Source: Bradyrhizobium sp. Tv2a-2 (lineage in GTDB: Bacteria; Pseudomonadota; Alphaproteobacteria; Rhizobiales; Xanthobacteraceae). From it: a DNA stretch of 64,000 bases. The stretch lies in assembly GCF_000472425.1 (NCBI RefSeq), contig NZ_AXAI01000015.1, forward strand, positions 62,001 through 126,000, read 5' to 3'. This document shows, piece by piece, positions 16,202 through 27,367 of the stretch. Made by a program: the position numbers and the translations under genes. How positions within the stretch are numbered: the stretch's first letter is position 1; each line of letters opens with the position of its first letter. The notes under the pieces were generated by a model. That model was not told the DNA's origin. It made no database searches and saw only the letters and a list, made by a program, of their open reading frames with translations.

Positions 16202-18106
16202 CTAGTTGTTGCTGCTGGCGCCGGTCGCCTGGGCGAAGGCTTCCTCGTTGACCTTGGTGCCGATGTCCTTCTCCAGCTTGGTGACGTAAGCTGCAAGCTG
16301 CTCGTCGCCCAAGCTGCGCTGCAGGGTGTCCTTCAGCTTCTTGATCTCGTCAGAGGCGAAATCGACCGGTGGCACCGTGATGTCGGTGACGCGGAACACC
16401 ACCCATTCGCTATCACTGTTACCTGTCGCCTGGCCAACGCCGTCCTTGGCGGTCTTGAAGACCGCCGCGACCACGTTGGAGGGCAGGCCGGCGGCCGAGC
16501 CGCCGCGCGTCAATCCGCTGGCCGTCTCTACCTTCACACTCAGGCTTGTCGCTTCGTCGGCGAGGTTGCCCGCCTGGCCGAGCTTCTGCACGAGCTCGGC
16601 CGCCTTGGTGCGCAGCCGGCTTGCGACCTGATCCTCGCGCCAGCGCGCCTCGACCTGGTCTTTCACCTCGTCGAGGCTACGGTCGCGTGGCGGGGTAATG
16701 CCGAGCACGTCGTACCAGACATAGCCGCCGTGGTAGGAGATCGGCTCGTTGTCGACGCCGACATCGCTGCTAAAAGCCTGGGCAACGACGTTGAGGCCTT
16801 GTGGGACGTTGGCTGGCTGGCCATTGGGCTGGTTGCCCGAGCGATCGACCGCGTCGATCGTGGTTGCGGTTAGCCCGAGTTTCTGGGCCGCCTCGGTCAC
16901 GCTCGCGCCGCCGCCGCGCTCGTCCTCGAACTTGTCACGCAGGCTCGCAACCTGGTCGCGTGCGCGGGCGGTTGCGATCTCCCGCTTGATCTGAGGCGCG
17001 AGGCTCTCATAGCTCGGCTGCTCGGCCGGCTGGATCTTGCCGACCATGATCAGCGCCACGCCGAATTGACCCTGCACCGGCTGGCTGACCTCGCCCGAAG
17101 GCAACGAGAAAGCGGCGTCCGCAAAGGCGGGATCAAGAATGCCGGATTTGCTCACCAGGCCAAGATCGACATCGGCAGGAGCGAGCTTGCGCTCCTTGAC
17201 GAGGTCGTCGAACGGTGTGCCCGAGGCAATGCGGGAGCGGGCGGCCGTCGCCTCGTCCATGTTCGGGAACACCATCTGTGACACTTCCCGCTTCTCCGGT
17301 GTTCCCAGGTGCTCCTTGCGCTGGTCAAAGAGCTTCCTGGCATCCTCGTCGGAGACATCAGACCATTTGCTGATTTCTTCCGGCGTCAGCACGACGAAAA
17401 CGATCTTGCGATACTCGGGCGCCCGGAATTGCGCCTTGTGCTTGTCGAAAAAGTCGGCCAGCGCCTCCGGCGACGGCGGATCGATGGTGCCGGCCTGTGC
17501 GGCACCGAGCTTGATGTACTCGATCGTGCGCTGCTCATTCTGGAAACGGGTCGTTGCTTCCAGGAGTGTCTTCGATGGTTCGAGGCCGGCCGAGAGGGTG
17601 CCCGCGAGCTGGCGCCGCAACGATACGCGCCGCTGATCGGCGATATACCGCGCTTCGGTGAAGCCGAACTGGCGGATCATGTACTGGAAGCGCTGCGGAT
17701 CGAATTTTCCGCCGACGCCCTTGAAGTTCGGATCCGACAGGATCACGCGCATGGTCTCGGCATCGGACTGTCCGAGCCCGAGCCGGCGCACCTCCTCATC
17801 CAGGGCAGCTTCCGCAAGCGTCTGCTCCAGCAGCTGGCGGTCGAAGCCGAACGCGCGGGCCTGCTCCTGGGTCAGCGGACGGCCGAACTGACGCCCAAGC
17901 TGCTGCAGCCGGTCGGTGTAGAGCTGGCGGAATTCGTTGACCGAGATTTCGGTGCTGCCCACCGTGGCGAGCGTTGATTGCCCAAAGCCCCTGAAGATGT
18001 CGGCAATGCCCCAAATGCCAAAACTGACGATCAGCGCCCCCATCGCGACCGTCATAATGGTTTTGCCGAGCCAGTTTGATGAGGCCTTACGCAATCCTCG
18101 AAGCAT
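16202..18106 (-). CDS. ppiD: Membrane-anchored periplasmic chaperone/peptidyl-prolyl isomerase, PpiD-like
   Basis: A 634-residue protein that assists folding of exported proteins near the Sec exit. One helix near residues 17-37 anchors it (TIMTVAMGALIVSFGIWGIA). A SurA-N-like chaperone region follows (about 45-170), then a parvulin domain (about 265-360), where EVSQPVQGQFGVALIMVG is the recognisable end. A second degenerate region precedes the C-terminus. ATG 18106 is preferred to the TTG three codons upstream. It heads the ppiD-trpD-trpC-moaC cluster and is divergent from tpiA. Isomerase activity is not certain, as E. coli PpiD itself is nearly inactive. Confidence 0.9.
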   Translation of the reverse strand: MLRGLRKASSNWLGKTIMTVAMGALIVSFGIWGIADIFRGFGQSTLATVGSTEISVNEFRQLYTDRLQQLGRQFGRPLTQEQARAFGFDRQLLEQTLAEAALDEEVRRLGLGQSDAETMRVILSDPNFKGVGGKFDPQRFQYMIRQFGFTEARYIADQRRVSLRRQLAGTLSAGLEPSKTLLEATTRFQNEQRTIEYIKLGAAQAGTIDPPSPEALADFFDKHKAQFRAPEYRKIVFVVLTPEEISKWSDVSDEDARKLFDQRKEHLGTPEKREVSQMVFPNMDEATAARSRIASGTPFDDLVKERKLAPADVDLGLVSKSGILDPAFADAAFSLPSGEVSQPVQGQFGVALIMVGKIQPAEQPSYESLAPQIKREIATARARDQVASLRDKFEDERGGGASVTEAAQKLGLTATTIDAVDRSGNQPNGQPANVPQGLNVVAQAFSSDVGVDNEPISYHGGYVWYDVLGITPPRDRSLDEVKDQVEARWREDQVASRLRTKAAELVQKLGQAGNLADEATSLSVKVETASGLTRGGSAAGLPSNVVAAVFKTAKDGVGQATGNSDSEWVVFRVTDITVPPVDFASDEIKKLKDTLQRSLGDEQLAAYVTKLEKDIGTKVNEEAFAQATGASSNN

Positions 18107-18342
18107 GAGATCCAACTTGTCTTAAAGGGGAACCGGTGGCCCCGCTTATAGCGGATGCTGCAAAAGGGCGTCACCGAATTGATGAGGCATAATAAAGACG
18201 TGAGGCGGCTGCTGCAACCTTGGGGCTCAAGGTGGATGATCCGCGTTAAGTCCTTGAGAATTCGATTTGGGTCAGCTTGCGATCTGGAACTGGGCTTGCT
18301 CCTCTGCTAGCGCATGAGAAAATCGTTTTTGGGGACACCGCC

Positions 18343-19098
18343 ATGACCAATGCCATCCGGCCGCTGATCGCCGGAAACTGGAAAATGAACGGGCTGAAGG
18401 CCTCCATGGGGGAGCTCGAGGCCATGATGGCGGGTGCTCCTGGCGTTGCAGCCAAGGCGGATCTGCTGGTCTGCCCACCTGCGACCTTGGTTGCAGCCTT
18501 TGCCGAGAAGGCCCGCGGGACAGCGGTTGCGGTGGGCGCGCAGGACTGCCACCCCAAGCCGTCGGGGGCGCATACCGGCGACATTTCGGCCGAGATGCTG
18601 GCCGATGCCGGCGCCAAAGCCGTCATTGTAGGCCATTCCGAACGCCGGGCTGATCACGGCGAAAGCGACCATTTGGTCCGCCAGAAGGCAGAAGCCGTGT
18701 GGCGCGCTGGCCTCGTGGCCATCGTTTGCGTCGGCGAAAGCGAGGGGCAGCGCAACGCGGGCCAAACCCTGGATATCCTGCGCGGCCAGCTCGAGCTGTC
18801 GCTCCCGGAGGGCTCAAAGGCCGATAATCTGGTCGTAGCCTATGAGCCGATCTGGGCGATCGGCACCGGCCGCACGCCTACCGCCTCAGATGTTGAGCAA
18901 ATTCATAAGTTTATCCGGGATTTTCTCAGCGAGCGGTTCAAGGGGGAGGGAGCCAGGGTACGCATCCTCTATGGCGGCTCGGTCAAGCCTTCCAACGCGG
19001 CTGAGTTGATGGCGGTGGCGAACGTCAATGGTGCCCTGGTGGGCGGCGCCAGCCTGAAGGCGGCCGATTTCCTTGCGATTGCGCAAGGGTGTCCCTAG
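18343..19098 (+). CDS. tpiA: Triosephosphate isomerase
   Basis: A 251-residue glycolytic TIM barrel interconverting dihydroxyacetone phosphate and glyceraldehyde-3-phosphate. GNWKMNG (Lys), VGHSERR (electrophilic His), AYEPIWAIGTG (catalytic Glu and mobile loop) and LYGGSVKPSN (phosphate) are intact. ATG 18343 is preceded by GGGGA; the upstream frame to 18277 is untypical. It is divergent from ppiD and followed by secG, an order known from many alphaproteobacteria. Confidence 0.97.
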   Translation: MTNAIRPLIAGNWKMNGLKASMGELEAMMAGAPGVAAKADLLVCPPATLVAAFAEKARGTAVAVGAQDCHPKPSGAHTGDISAEMLADAGAKAVIVGHSERRADHGESDHLVRQKAEAVWRAGLVAIVCVGESEGQRNAGQTLDILRGQLELSLPEGSKADNLVVAYEPIWAIGTGRTPTASDVEQIHKFIRDFLSERFKGEGARVRILYGGSVKPSNAAELMAVANVNGALVGGASLKAADFLAIAQGCP

Positions 19099-19233
19099 CT
19101 AAAAGGTGCAGCGGTTCGGGGTGGCTTTGCCGCCTCCGTTCGTGTAACACCCGCGCAACTCCATTGAACCCCGCAAGCCGCCTTGCTTGAGCCCGCGCCG
19201 GGCCGCGAACTGTGCCCGTGACGGAAGGTTAAG

Positions 19234-19626
19234 ATGCAGACTGTCGTTGTTGTCATTCATCTCATGATTGTCATCGTGCTGATCGGTGCGGTCCTGCTGC
19301 AGAAATCCGAAGGCGGGGGCCTCGGCATGGGCGGCGGCGCCGGCTTCATGTCGAGCCGCGGCACCGCCAATCTCCTGACCCGTACGACGGCGATCCTGGC
19401 GGTCGGCTTCTTTGCCACCAGCCTGCTCCTGTCATGGCTTGCAAGCCTCGACCGCAAGCCGACCTCGATCATCGGCAGCCAGCCCGCATCGCAGAGCCAG
19501 CCGGGTGGGGCGGCGCCAGTCGTGCCGCCGACCAGCGGCGGCGGTGGCGTGCTCGATACGTTGAAGAAGGCCGACGAGCAGCAGAACCAGGCCCCGGCCG
19601 TGCCGCAGCCACCGCGCTCGCAATAA
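19234..19626 (+). CDS. secG: Preprotein translocase subunit SecG
   Basis: A 130-residue inner-membrane subunit of the SecYEG channel. There are two helices (about residues 2-21 and 53-69) joined by the Gly-rich loop GGGLGMGGGAGFMSSRGTAN, a hallmark of SecG. The C-terminal 60 residues are Pro/Gly/Gln-rich, longer than in E. coli and common in Rhizobiales. GGAAGG precedes the ATG. Confidence 0.95.
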   Translation: MQTVVVVIHLMIVIVLIGAVLLQKSEGGGLGMGGGAGFMSSRGTANLLTRTTAILAVGFFATSLLLSWLASLDRKPTSIIGSQPASQSQPGGAAPVVPPTSGGGGVLDTLKKADEQQNQAPAVPQPPRSQ

Positions 19627-19792
19627 AGCAGGGTGGCCATGCAGGATGACGGCTACTATCCGGCATCCGAAATCGCCATCAAGGTACTGACTGCACTCTC
19701 GTTTTTTAATTCACCCACAGCCGCGGCGGAAATTGGCCGCGAGCCGCGATTCGTTTTGCGAATCGCGTTAACGGCGTTAAAGGTTGAGTCCC

Positions 19793-21424
<1,632 letters not shown>

Positions 21425-21513
21425 TCTGCGCCAGCTGCCTTTGACGGCGGCTGAAATTGTTGCGACAAAACCTCCCCGCCTTGAGCGACAACAAGAACAG
21501 GGGAGAGATGTTG

Positions 21514-21840
21514 ATGATCTACGAAATGCGCGTTTATCGTTGTGTGCCTGGTCGCCTGCCGGCGCTGCTCAAGCGCTTCGACACCATCACTTTGAAGCTT
21601 TGGGAAAAGCACGGGATCAAGCAGGCCGGCTTCTTCACCACTTTGATCGGGCAGTCCAACCAGGAGTTGACCTATTTCCTGGCCTGGGACTCGCTTGCCG
21701 ACCGCGACAGGAAATGGACCGCCTTCCAGGCCGATCCGGATTGGATATCGGCGCGGGCACAGACCGAAGCCGATGGCCAGATCGTGGACAACATCACGAG
21801 CCAATTGCTCACGCCAACGCCGTTCTCCGCCGTAAAGTGA
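21514..21840 (+). CDS. NIPSNAP-family protein
   Basis: A 108-residue dimeric alpha-beta barrel protein of the NIPSNAP family, starting MIYEMRVYRCVPGRLPALL and containing YFLAWDSLADRDRKW. ATG 21514 has GGAGAG six bases upstream and gives the family start; an earlier ATG at 21508 is possible. The biochemical role is unknown. It lies between pyrG and kdsA on the same strand, where I recall it in related genomes. Confidence 0.85.
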   Translation: MIYEMRVYRCVPGRLPALLKRFDTITLKLWEKHGIKQAGFFTTLIGQSNQELTYFLAWDSLADRDRKWTAFQADPDWISARAQTEADGQIVDNITSQLLTPTPFSAVK

Positions 21841-21951
21841 GTTCAGCACCCGGCGGCGTGGGCAGCTGGGCTGATATTCGAACGCCCGTCGAAATGGGGT
21901 TGATCCGCCGCGGAGGGGCCGTATGGTCCCCTCCGAAAGGAAGCGAATATC

Positions 21952-22803
21952 GTGGACGCCAAAAATTCCGCTAACCCGGTGGTGAGTGCAGGGCCGGTCA
22001 AATTCGGCAATGACCTGCCGATCTCGGTCATTGCCGGCCCGTGCCAGCTCGAGAGCCGTGCGCACGCGCTGGAGGTGGCTTCCGCGCTGAAGGAGATCGC
22101 AGGACGGCTGAAGATCGGGCTCGTCTACAAGACGTCCTTCGACAAGGCCAACCGCACCAGTGCATCGGCCGCGCGCGGTCTTGGTCTTGCGCAATCGCTA
22201 CCGATCTTTGCCGAAATCCGCTCGTCGCTTGGTCTGCCCGTACTCACCGACGTGCACGAGGCCTCGCAATGTGCCGAGGTCGCGCAAGCGGTCGATGTGC
22301 TGCAGATCCCGGCCTTTCTGTGCCGCCAGACCGACCTGTTGCTCGCGGCCGCGGCGACCGGAAAGATCGTCAATGTGAAGAAGGGCCAGTTCCTGGCGCC
22401 GTGGGACATGGCCAATGTGGTCGCGAAAATCACCGCCGCGGGCAACGCCAATGTGCTCGTGACCGAGCGCGGCGCGTCCTTCGGCTACAACACCCTGGTC
22501 TCCGACATGCGCGCGCTGCCGATCCTGGCGCGCACCACCGGCGCGCCAGTCATCTTCGACGCCACCCATTCGGTGCAGCAGCCAGGCGGGAAGGGGACTT
22601 CGTCGGGCGGCGAGCGCGAGTTCGTGCCCGTTCTTGCACGTGCCGCGGTTGCGGTCGGTGTCGCCGGCGTCTTCATCGAGACGCATCCCGATCCTGATCA
22701 CGCGCCATCCGATGGTCCGAACATGGTGCCGCTCGATACGTTCGAGGGCCTGGTGCGAAAACTGATGGCGTTCGACGCGCTCGCCAAAACCAAAGCCGAC
22801 TGA
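21952..22803 (+). CDS. kdsA: 3-deoxy-D-manno-octulosonate 8-phosphate synthase
   Basis: A 283-residue enzyme condensing phosphoenolpyruvate with arabinose-5-phosphate to Kdo8P for lipopolysaccharide. IAGPCQLESR has Cys where the E. coli type has Asn, which marks the metal-dependent class. KTSFDKANRTS, VNVKKGQFLAPWDM, FDATHSVQQPGG (metal His) and ETHPDPDHAPSDGPN are present. The GTG start at 21952 has AAGGAAG eight bases upstream. Its stop overlaps the ATG of the next MFS gene by one base. Confidence 0.96.
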   Translation: MDAKNSANPVVSAGPVKFGNDLPISVIAGPCQLESRAHALEVASALKEIAGRLKIGLVYKTSFDKANRTSASAARGLGLAQSLPIFAEIRSSLGLPVLTDVHEASQCAEVAQAVDVLQIPAFLCRQTDLLLAAAATGKIVNVKKGQFLAPWDMANVVAKITAAGNANVLVTERGASFGYNTLVSDMRALPILARTTGAPVIFDATHSVQQPGGKGTSSGGEREFVPVLARAAVAVGVAGVFIETHPDPDHAPSDGPNMVPLDTFEGLVRKLMAFDALAKTKAD

Positions 22804-24029
22804 TGCACCAGATCGTGTCGCGGCCGCAAGACGCGCGTCTGCCCCCGGCGCTCAACATCGTCACGCTTGCAACCTTCGCGGCCAGCCTCTCGGCTCGCGC
22901 GCTCGATCCGGTGCTGCCGCATGTTGCGGAGGATTTTGCGATCAGCATCGCGACCGCCGCGAGCTTTGCGGCGGTGTTCGCCTTTACTTTTGCCGCCATC
23001 CAGCCGCTGATCGGCGCGGCCGCCGATCTCTTCGGCAAGGCGCGGTTGATGATTGCCTGCCTCGTGCTGCTCGGCTTTGCCAATATCCTCGGCTCGCTCT
23101 CAGGCTCGTTTCCGCTGCTGTTTGCAACGCGCATCCTGGCCGGCATCGGCTCGGGCGGGGTGTTTCCGGTGGCGCTCGGCCTGACTAGCGATCTTGTCGG
23201 CCCTGAAAAACGCCAGATCGCGATCGGGCGGACGCTGGCGGGCTCCATGACCGGAAACCTCCTGGGCGCGTCGGCCTCCGGCCTGATCGGCGATTTCCTG
23301 GGCTGGCGTGGCGTGCTGGCGACGCTCGGCATGTTGGTGGTGATCGCCGCCGTCGCGGTTGCCGCGGGCTTCCGCGGCGCGGAGCTCAAGCGTCCGCCGC
23401 GCACCAATCTTGCGGCGCTGAAGACCGGCTACCGCACCATCTTCAGCAATCCCAATTCGCGCTTCTGTTACTCGGCCGTGTTCGTCGAGGGCTGCTGCGT
23501 GCTCGGGCTGTTTCCCTATATCGCCTCGTTCCTGTTCGATCTCGGCGAAACCTCGCTGTCGGTCGCGGGCATCGTGATCGCTGGCTTTGCCATTGGTGGA
23601 TTGTTCTACACCCTCACCGTATCGCGCTTTCTGCCCGCGCTCGGCATGAGCGGCATGATGATCACAGGCGCGACGCTGGTCGGACTGCAGCTGGTTGCGA
23701 TCGGCTTTGGACCTGGGTGGAAAGTCCAGTTTTTCGTCCTGCTGTTGATGGGCTGGGGCTTCTACATGTGCCACGGCTGCCTGCAGGTGTTTGCCAGCGA
23801 GCTGTCGGTGGAAGCCCGCGCGACGGCGCTCTCACTGCATTCCTTCTTCTTTTTCATGGGGCAGACGGCAGGGCCCATTGCCTACGGCTTTGGCCTCTCG
23901 CACGCCGGCAAGGCACCAACGCTGTTTGCCGCGGCAGCGGTGATGGTCGCGCTCGGTCTCGTCTGCGCCCAGTTCCTGCGGCCGCGGCCGCCGGCAGATG
24001 CGGCCGCGCGGCCGGACGTAAAACCGTAA
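22803..24029 (+). CDS. MFS transporter (drug/metabolite type)
   Basis: A 408-residue, twelve-helix permease. Motif A-like GAAADLFGKARLMI follows helix 2, and RILAGIGSGGVFPVALGL is helix 4. The C-terminal tail is short and Ala/Pro-rich. Its ATG overlaps the kdsA TGA (TGATG), so translation is probably coupled. An export role connected with the envelope is only suggested by this overlap. The substrate is unknown. Confidence 0.88.
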   Translation: MHQIVSRPQDARLPPALNIVTLATFAASLSARALDPVLPHVAEDFAISIATAASFAAVFAFTFAAIQPLIGAAADLFGKARLMIACLVLLGFANILGSLSGSFPLLFATRILAGIGSGGVFPVALGLTSDLVGPEKRQIAIGRTLAGSMTGNLLGASASGLIGDFLGWRGVLATLGMLVVIAAVAVAAGFRGAELKRPPRTNLAALKTGYRTIFSNPNSRFCYSAVFVEGCCVLGLFPYIASFLFDLGETSLSVAGIVIAGFAIGGLFYTLTVSRFLPALGMSGMMITGATLVGLQLVAIGFGPGWKVQFFVLLLMGWGFYMCHGCLQVFASELSVEARATALSLHSFFFFMGQTAGPIAYGFGLSHAGKAPTLFAAAAVMVALGLVCAQFLRPRPPADAAARPDVKP

Positions 24030-24042
24030 TTGGGCGCAGGCG

Positions 24043-24534
24043 CTAACCTCGTCCCCGATATGGGGCCACGGCCTGCTCAGGAACCCACAGCCCCTTCGGC
24101 AGCTTGCCGGTCTGCCAGAACACGTCGATCGGGATGCCGCCGCGCGGATACCAATAGCCGCCGATGCGGAGCCATTTCGGCTTGATCTCGGCCGAAATCC
24201 GCTTGCCGATCATGACCGTGCAGTCCTCGTGGAAGGCGCCATGGTTGCGGAAGCTCGCGACATAGAGCTTGAGCGATTTCGACTCCAGCAGCCACTGGCC
24301 GGGTGCGTAGTCGATCACGAGATGAGCAAAGTCCGGCTGGCCCGTGACCGGGCAGATCGAGGTGAACTCCGGCACGGTAAAACGCACCAGGTAATCGGTG
24401 TCGCTTTGCGGATTGGGCACGCGGTCGAGCTGGGCGGTTTCGGGCGTCTGGGGCCATTCCACGGCCCGGCCAAGCTGCAGTTCGCCCGATCGTGCCGGCT
24501 TCCGGGGTTTCTTCGGCTCAGTTCGCTTCAACAT
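24043..24534 (-). CDS. queF: NADPH-dependent 7-cyano-7-deazaguanine reductase
   Basis: A 163-residue enzyme reducing preQ0 to preQ1 for tRNA queuosine. It is the short, unimodular YkvM type. SICPVTGQPDFAHLVIDY holds the Cys that forms a thioimide with preQ0, ESKSLKLYVASFRNHGAFHED is split over the NADPH and substrate sites, and GGIPIDVFW lies near the end. ATG 24534 is preceded by AAGGAGAG. It is divergent from eno and its 3' end converges on the MFS gene with a 13-bp gap. No other queuosine gene is nearby. Confidence 0.96.
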   Translation of the reverse strand: MLKRTEPKKPRKPARSGELQLGRAVEWPQTPETAQLDRVPNPQSDTDYLVRFTVPEFTSICPVTGQPDFAHLVIDYAPGQWLLESKSLKLYVASFRNHGAFHEDCTVMIGKRISAEIKPKWLRIGGYWYPRGGIPIDVFWQTGKLPKGLWVPEQAVAPYRGRG

Positions 24535-24655
24535 GGGTCTCTCCTTGGCGGGCCTCTTACCCAATCCAATTCTTTCCGTCACCCGGCCTTTTCCGTTTCC
24601 CCGCAGTGCGGTAGAAGCTCGCGATCCCAAAAGTCCAGCACTCAATGAGGTAGTC

Positions 24656-25939
24656 ATGACCGCCATCGTCGACATCATCGGCCGTGAAATTCTCGACAGC
24701 CGCGGCAATCCGACCGTCGAGGTCGACGTGGTGCTGGAGGACGGCTCATTGGGTCGCGCCGCCGTGCCGTCGGGCGCCTCCACCGGTGCCCATGAGGCGG
24801 TCGAACTGCGCGACGGCGACAAGACCCGCTATCTCGGCAAGGGGGTGCATAAGGCCGTCTCGGCCGTCAATGGCGAGATTTACGAGGCGCTGGCCGATAT
24901 GGAGGTCGAGCAGCAGGTCCTGATCGACCAGACCATGATCGATCTCGATGGCACGCCGAACAAGAGCCGACTGGGCGCGAACGCCATTCTCGGCGTGTCG
25001 CTGGCCTGCGCCAAGGCGGCGGCGGTTTCCCTTGACATGCCGCTCTACCGCTATGTCGGCGGCACTTCGGCGCGCACGCTACCGGTGCCGATGATGAACA
25101 TCGTCAATGGCGGCGTACATGCCGACAACCCGATCGATTTCCAGGAGTTCATGATCATGCCGGTCGGTGCGCCGACCTTTGCCGAGGCGCTGCGCTGCGG
25201 CTCGGAAATCTTCCATACCCTGCGCGGCGAATTGAAGAAGGCCGGCCACAACACCAATGTCGGCGACGAGGGCGGCTTTGCACCGAATTTGCCGTCGGCA
25301 GATGCCGCGCTGGAGTTCGTGATGAGCGCCGTCGGCAAAGCTGGCTACAAGGCGGGCGGCGATGTCATGCTGGCGCTGGACTGCGCCGCGACCGAGTTCT
25401 TCAAGGACGGCAACTATGTCTATGGCGGCGAGAACAAGACCCGCTCGCGCTCCGAGCAGGCCAAATATCTCGCCGATCTCGTATCCCGCTATCCGATCGT
25501 CTCGATCGAGGACGGCATGTCCGAGGACGACATGGAGGGCTGGAAGGAACTGACCGACATGATTGGTGGCAAGTGCCAGCTGGTCGGCGACGATCTCTTT
25601 GTCACGAATGTGACGCGGCTTGCCGATGGCATCAAGAACGGCCGCGCCAATTCCATTCTGATCAAGGTCAACCAGATCGGCTCGCTCACCGAGACGCTCG
25701 CCGCGGTCGAGATGGCCTACAAGGCCGGCTACACCGCCGTGATGTCGCATCGGTCCGGCGAGACGGAAGATTCCACGATTGCCGACCTCGCAGTTGCCAC
25801 CAATTGCGGACAGATCAAGACGGGTTCGCTGGCGCGCTCGGATCGCACCGCGAAGTACAATCAGCTCCTGCGCATCGAGCAGGAGCTCGGCAAACAGGCG
25901 AAATATGCAGGCAAGGCAGCGCTGAAGGCGCTGGCCTGA
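24656..25939 (+). CDS. eno: Enolase
   Basis: A 427-residue glycolytic enzyme, also found in RNA degradosomes, dehydrating 2-phosphoglycerate to phosphoenolpyruvate. ATG 24656 gives the canonical start (ATTACC-like IVDIIGREILDSRGNPTVE). Active-site segments are NVGDEGGFAPNL, SIEDGMSEDDM (metal), LIKVNQIG (catalytic Lys) and SHRSGETEDS. The last codons and stop lie in a 21-bp tandem duplication. A strong terminator follows. Confidence 0.98.
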   Translation: MTAIVDIIGREILDSRGNPTVEVDVVLEDGSLGRAAVPSGASTGAHEAVELRDGDKTRYLGKGVHKAVSAVNGEIYEALADMEVEQQVLIDQTMIDLDGTPNKSRLGANAILGVSLACAKAAAVSLDMPLYRYVGGTSARTLPVPMMNIVNGGVHADNPIDFQEFMIMPVGAPTFAEALRCGSEIFHTLRGELKKAGHNTNVGDEGGFAPNLPSADAALEFVMSAVGKAGYKAGGDVMLALDCAATEFFKDGNYVYGGENKTRSRSEQAKYLADLVSRYPIVSIEDGMSEDDMEGWKELTDMIGGKCQLVGDDLFVTNVTRLADGIKNGRANSILIKVNQIGSLTETLAAVEMAYKAGYTAVMSHRSGETEDSTIADLAVATNCGQIKTGSLARSDRTAKYNQLLRIEQELGKQAKYAGKAALKALA

Positions 25940-25972
25940 TCTCTCCACCTTCTGGCCTGATCTCTCCAACTT
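25931..25972 (+). repeat. 21-bp tandem duplication across the eno stop codon
   Basis: The units 25931-25951 and 25952-25972 match at 20 of 21 positions. The first contains the last two sense codons and stop of eno; the second is a non-coding copy placed directly before the terminator stem. Confidence 0.85.
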
Positions 25973-26003
25973 AAAGCGGTCGCGCCACGCGACCGCTTTT
26001 TTG
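25973..26003 (+). terminator. Rho-independent terminator of eno
   Basis: A perfect 12-bp stem (AAAGCGGTCGCG at 25973-25984, CGCGACCGCTTT at 25988-25999) with loop CCA is followed by further T residues. Confidence 0.92.
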
Positions 26004-26110
26004 TTTCAAGCACCGCGATGTTCCGCAGCTCGCGCTGCTGCAGACCCTTGCTCGTGGTCGTCAAGGAACCTAATTGAGGGCGACCAGATGTAAAGCAGGG
26101 AGGATTGATA

Positions 26111-27253
26111 ATGGCTTCCGAAAGCGCGACCGGGCTGCAACTGCGCTCGCTCATCAAGGGCGGCGGCGAACTTGAGATTTCACTCCAGATCGTGCCGACG
26201 CCTGAGCCGGCCGATGACGAGGTGGTGGTCCGCGTCGAGGCGAGCCCGATCAACCCGTCCGATCTCGGCCTGCTCACGGGCCCCGCCGATCTCTCAACCG
26301 CCAAGGCCTCAGGCAGCAAGCAGATGCCGGTTATCACCGCCAAGGTGCCGCAAACCGCGATGAAGGCAATGGCGGCACGGCTCGATCAGTCGCTGCCTGT
26401 CGGCAATGAGGGCGCCGGCGTCGTTGTCAAAACCGGCTCATCGGAAGCTGCGAAGGCGCTGATGGGCAGGACCGTCTCGATGATCGGTGGCGCGATGTAT
26501 TCGCAATATCGCACCGTCAAGGCGTCCGACTGCCTGGCGCTGCCGGCGGGAACGACCGCGGCCGAGGGCGCCTCCTGGTTCGTCAATCCCCTCACAGCGC
26601 TCGGTATGACGGAGACGATGCGCCGCGAAGGCCACAAGGCGCTGGTGCACACGGCTGCCGCCTCTAATCTCGGGCAGATGCTGAACAAGATCTGCATCAA
26701 GGACGGCATTGCGCTGGTCAATATCGTCCGCAAGCCGGAGCAGGCGGAGATACTGCGCAAGATCGGCGCAAAATATGTGGTGGATTCGTCCTCGCCCGCA
26801 TTCATGGATGATCTGACCAATGCGCTGGCCGAAACGGGCGCGACGATTGCTTTCGATGCGATCGGCGGCGGCAAGCTCGCAAGCCAAATTCTCACCTGCA
26901 TGGAAGTCGCGATCAATCGTGACGCCAAGGTCTACAGCCGCTACGGCTCCAGCGTGCACAAGCAGGTCTATATCTATGGCAGCCTCGATCCGGGACCGCT
27001 CGAGCTCACCCGCGCCTTCGGCATGATCTGGGGCGTCGGCGGCTGGCTGCTGACTCCGTTCCTGATGAAGATCAGCGCAGCTGACCGGCAGCGCCTGCGC
27101 GAGCGCGTTGCGAGCGAGCTCAAGACCACCTTCGCCAGTCACTACACCAAGGTCGTGTCCTTAGCCGAAGTGCTCGATCCTTCAAATCTCGCCGTCTATG
27201 CCAGGCGTGCCACCGGCGAAAAATTCCTGATCGACCCACACAAGGCGGGATGA
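26111..27253 (+). CDS. Medium-chain dehydrogenase, quinone oxidoreductase-like
   Basis: A 380-residue member of the zinc-independent MDR (zeta-crystallin-like) group. An N-terminal GroES-like fold contains VVVRVEASPINPSDLGLL and PVGNEGAGVVV. The Rossmann part has LVHTAAASNLGQMLNK, a variant of the usual glycine-rich NADPH loop, and FDAIGGG. Structural zinc cysteines are absent. ATG 26111 follows GGGAGG by seven bases. It is probably an NADPH-dependent reductase of quinones or enones; the substrate is unknown. The MBL-fold gene follows after 114 bp. Confidence 0.83.
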   Translation: MASESATGLQLRSLIKGGGELEISLQIVPTPEPADDEVVVRVEASPINPSDLGLLTGPADLSTAKASGSKQMPVITAKVPQTAMKAMAARLDQSLPVGNEGAGVVVKTGSSEAAKALMGRTVSMIGGAMYSQYRTVKASDCLALPAGTTAAEGASWFVNPLTALGMTETMRREGHKALVHTAAASNLGQMLNKICIKDGIALVNIVRKPEQAEILRKIGAKYVVDSSSPAFMDDLTNALAETGATIAFDAIGGGKLASQILTCMEVAINRDAKVYSRYGSSVHKQVYIYGSLDPGPLELTRAFGMIWGVGGWLLTPFLMKISAADRQRLRERVASELKTTFASHYTKVVSLAEVLDPSNLAVYARRATGEKFLIDPHKAG

Positions 27254-27367
27254 AGCAAGGCGAAGCGGGGTTTCACCGACCAAAGCAGGGTTGCGCCGGT
27301 CCGCGTGGGTGAAGATGATCCGCGCGCCGGCGCCAGCCGGCTCTCAAGGAGTAGGGGAGACCTCGCC

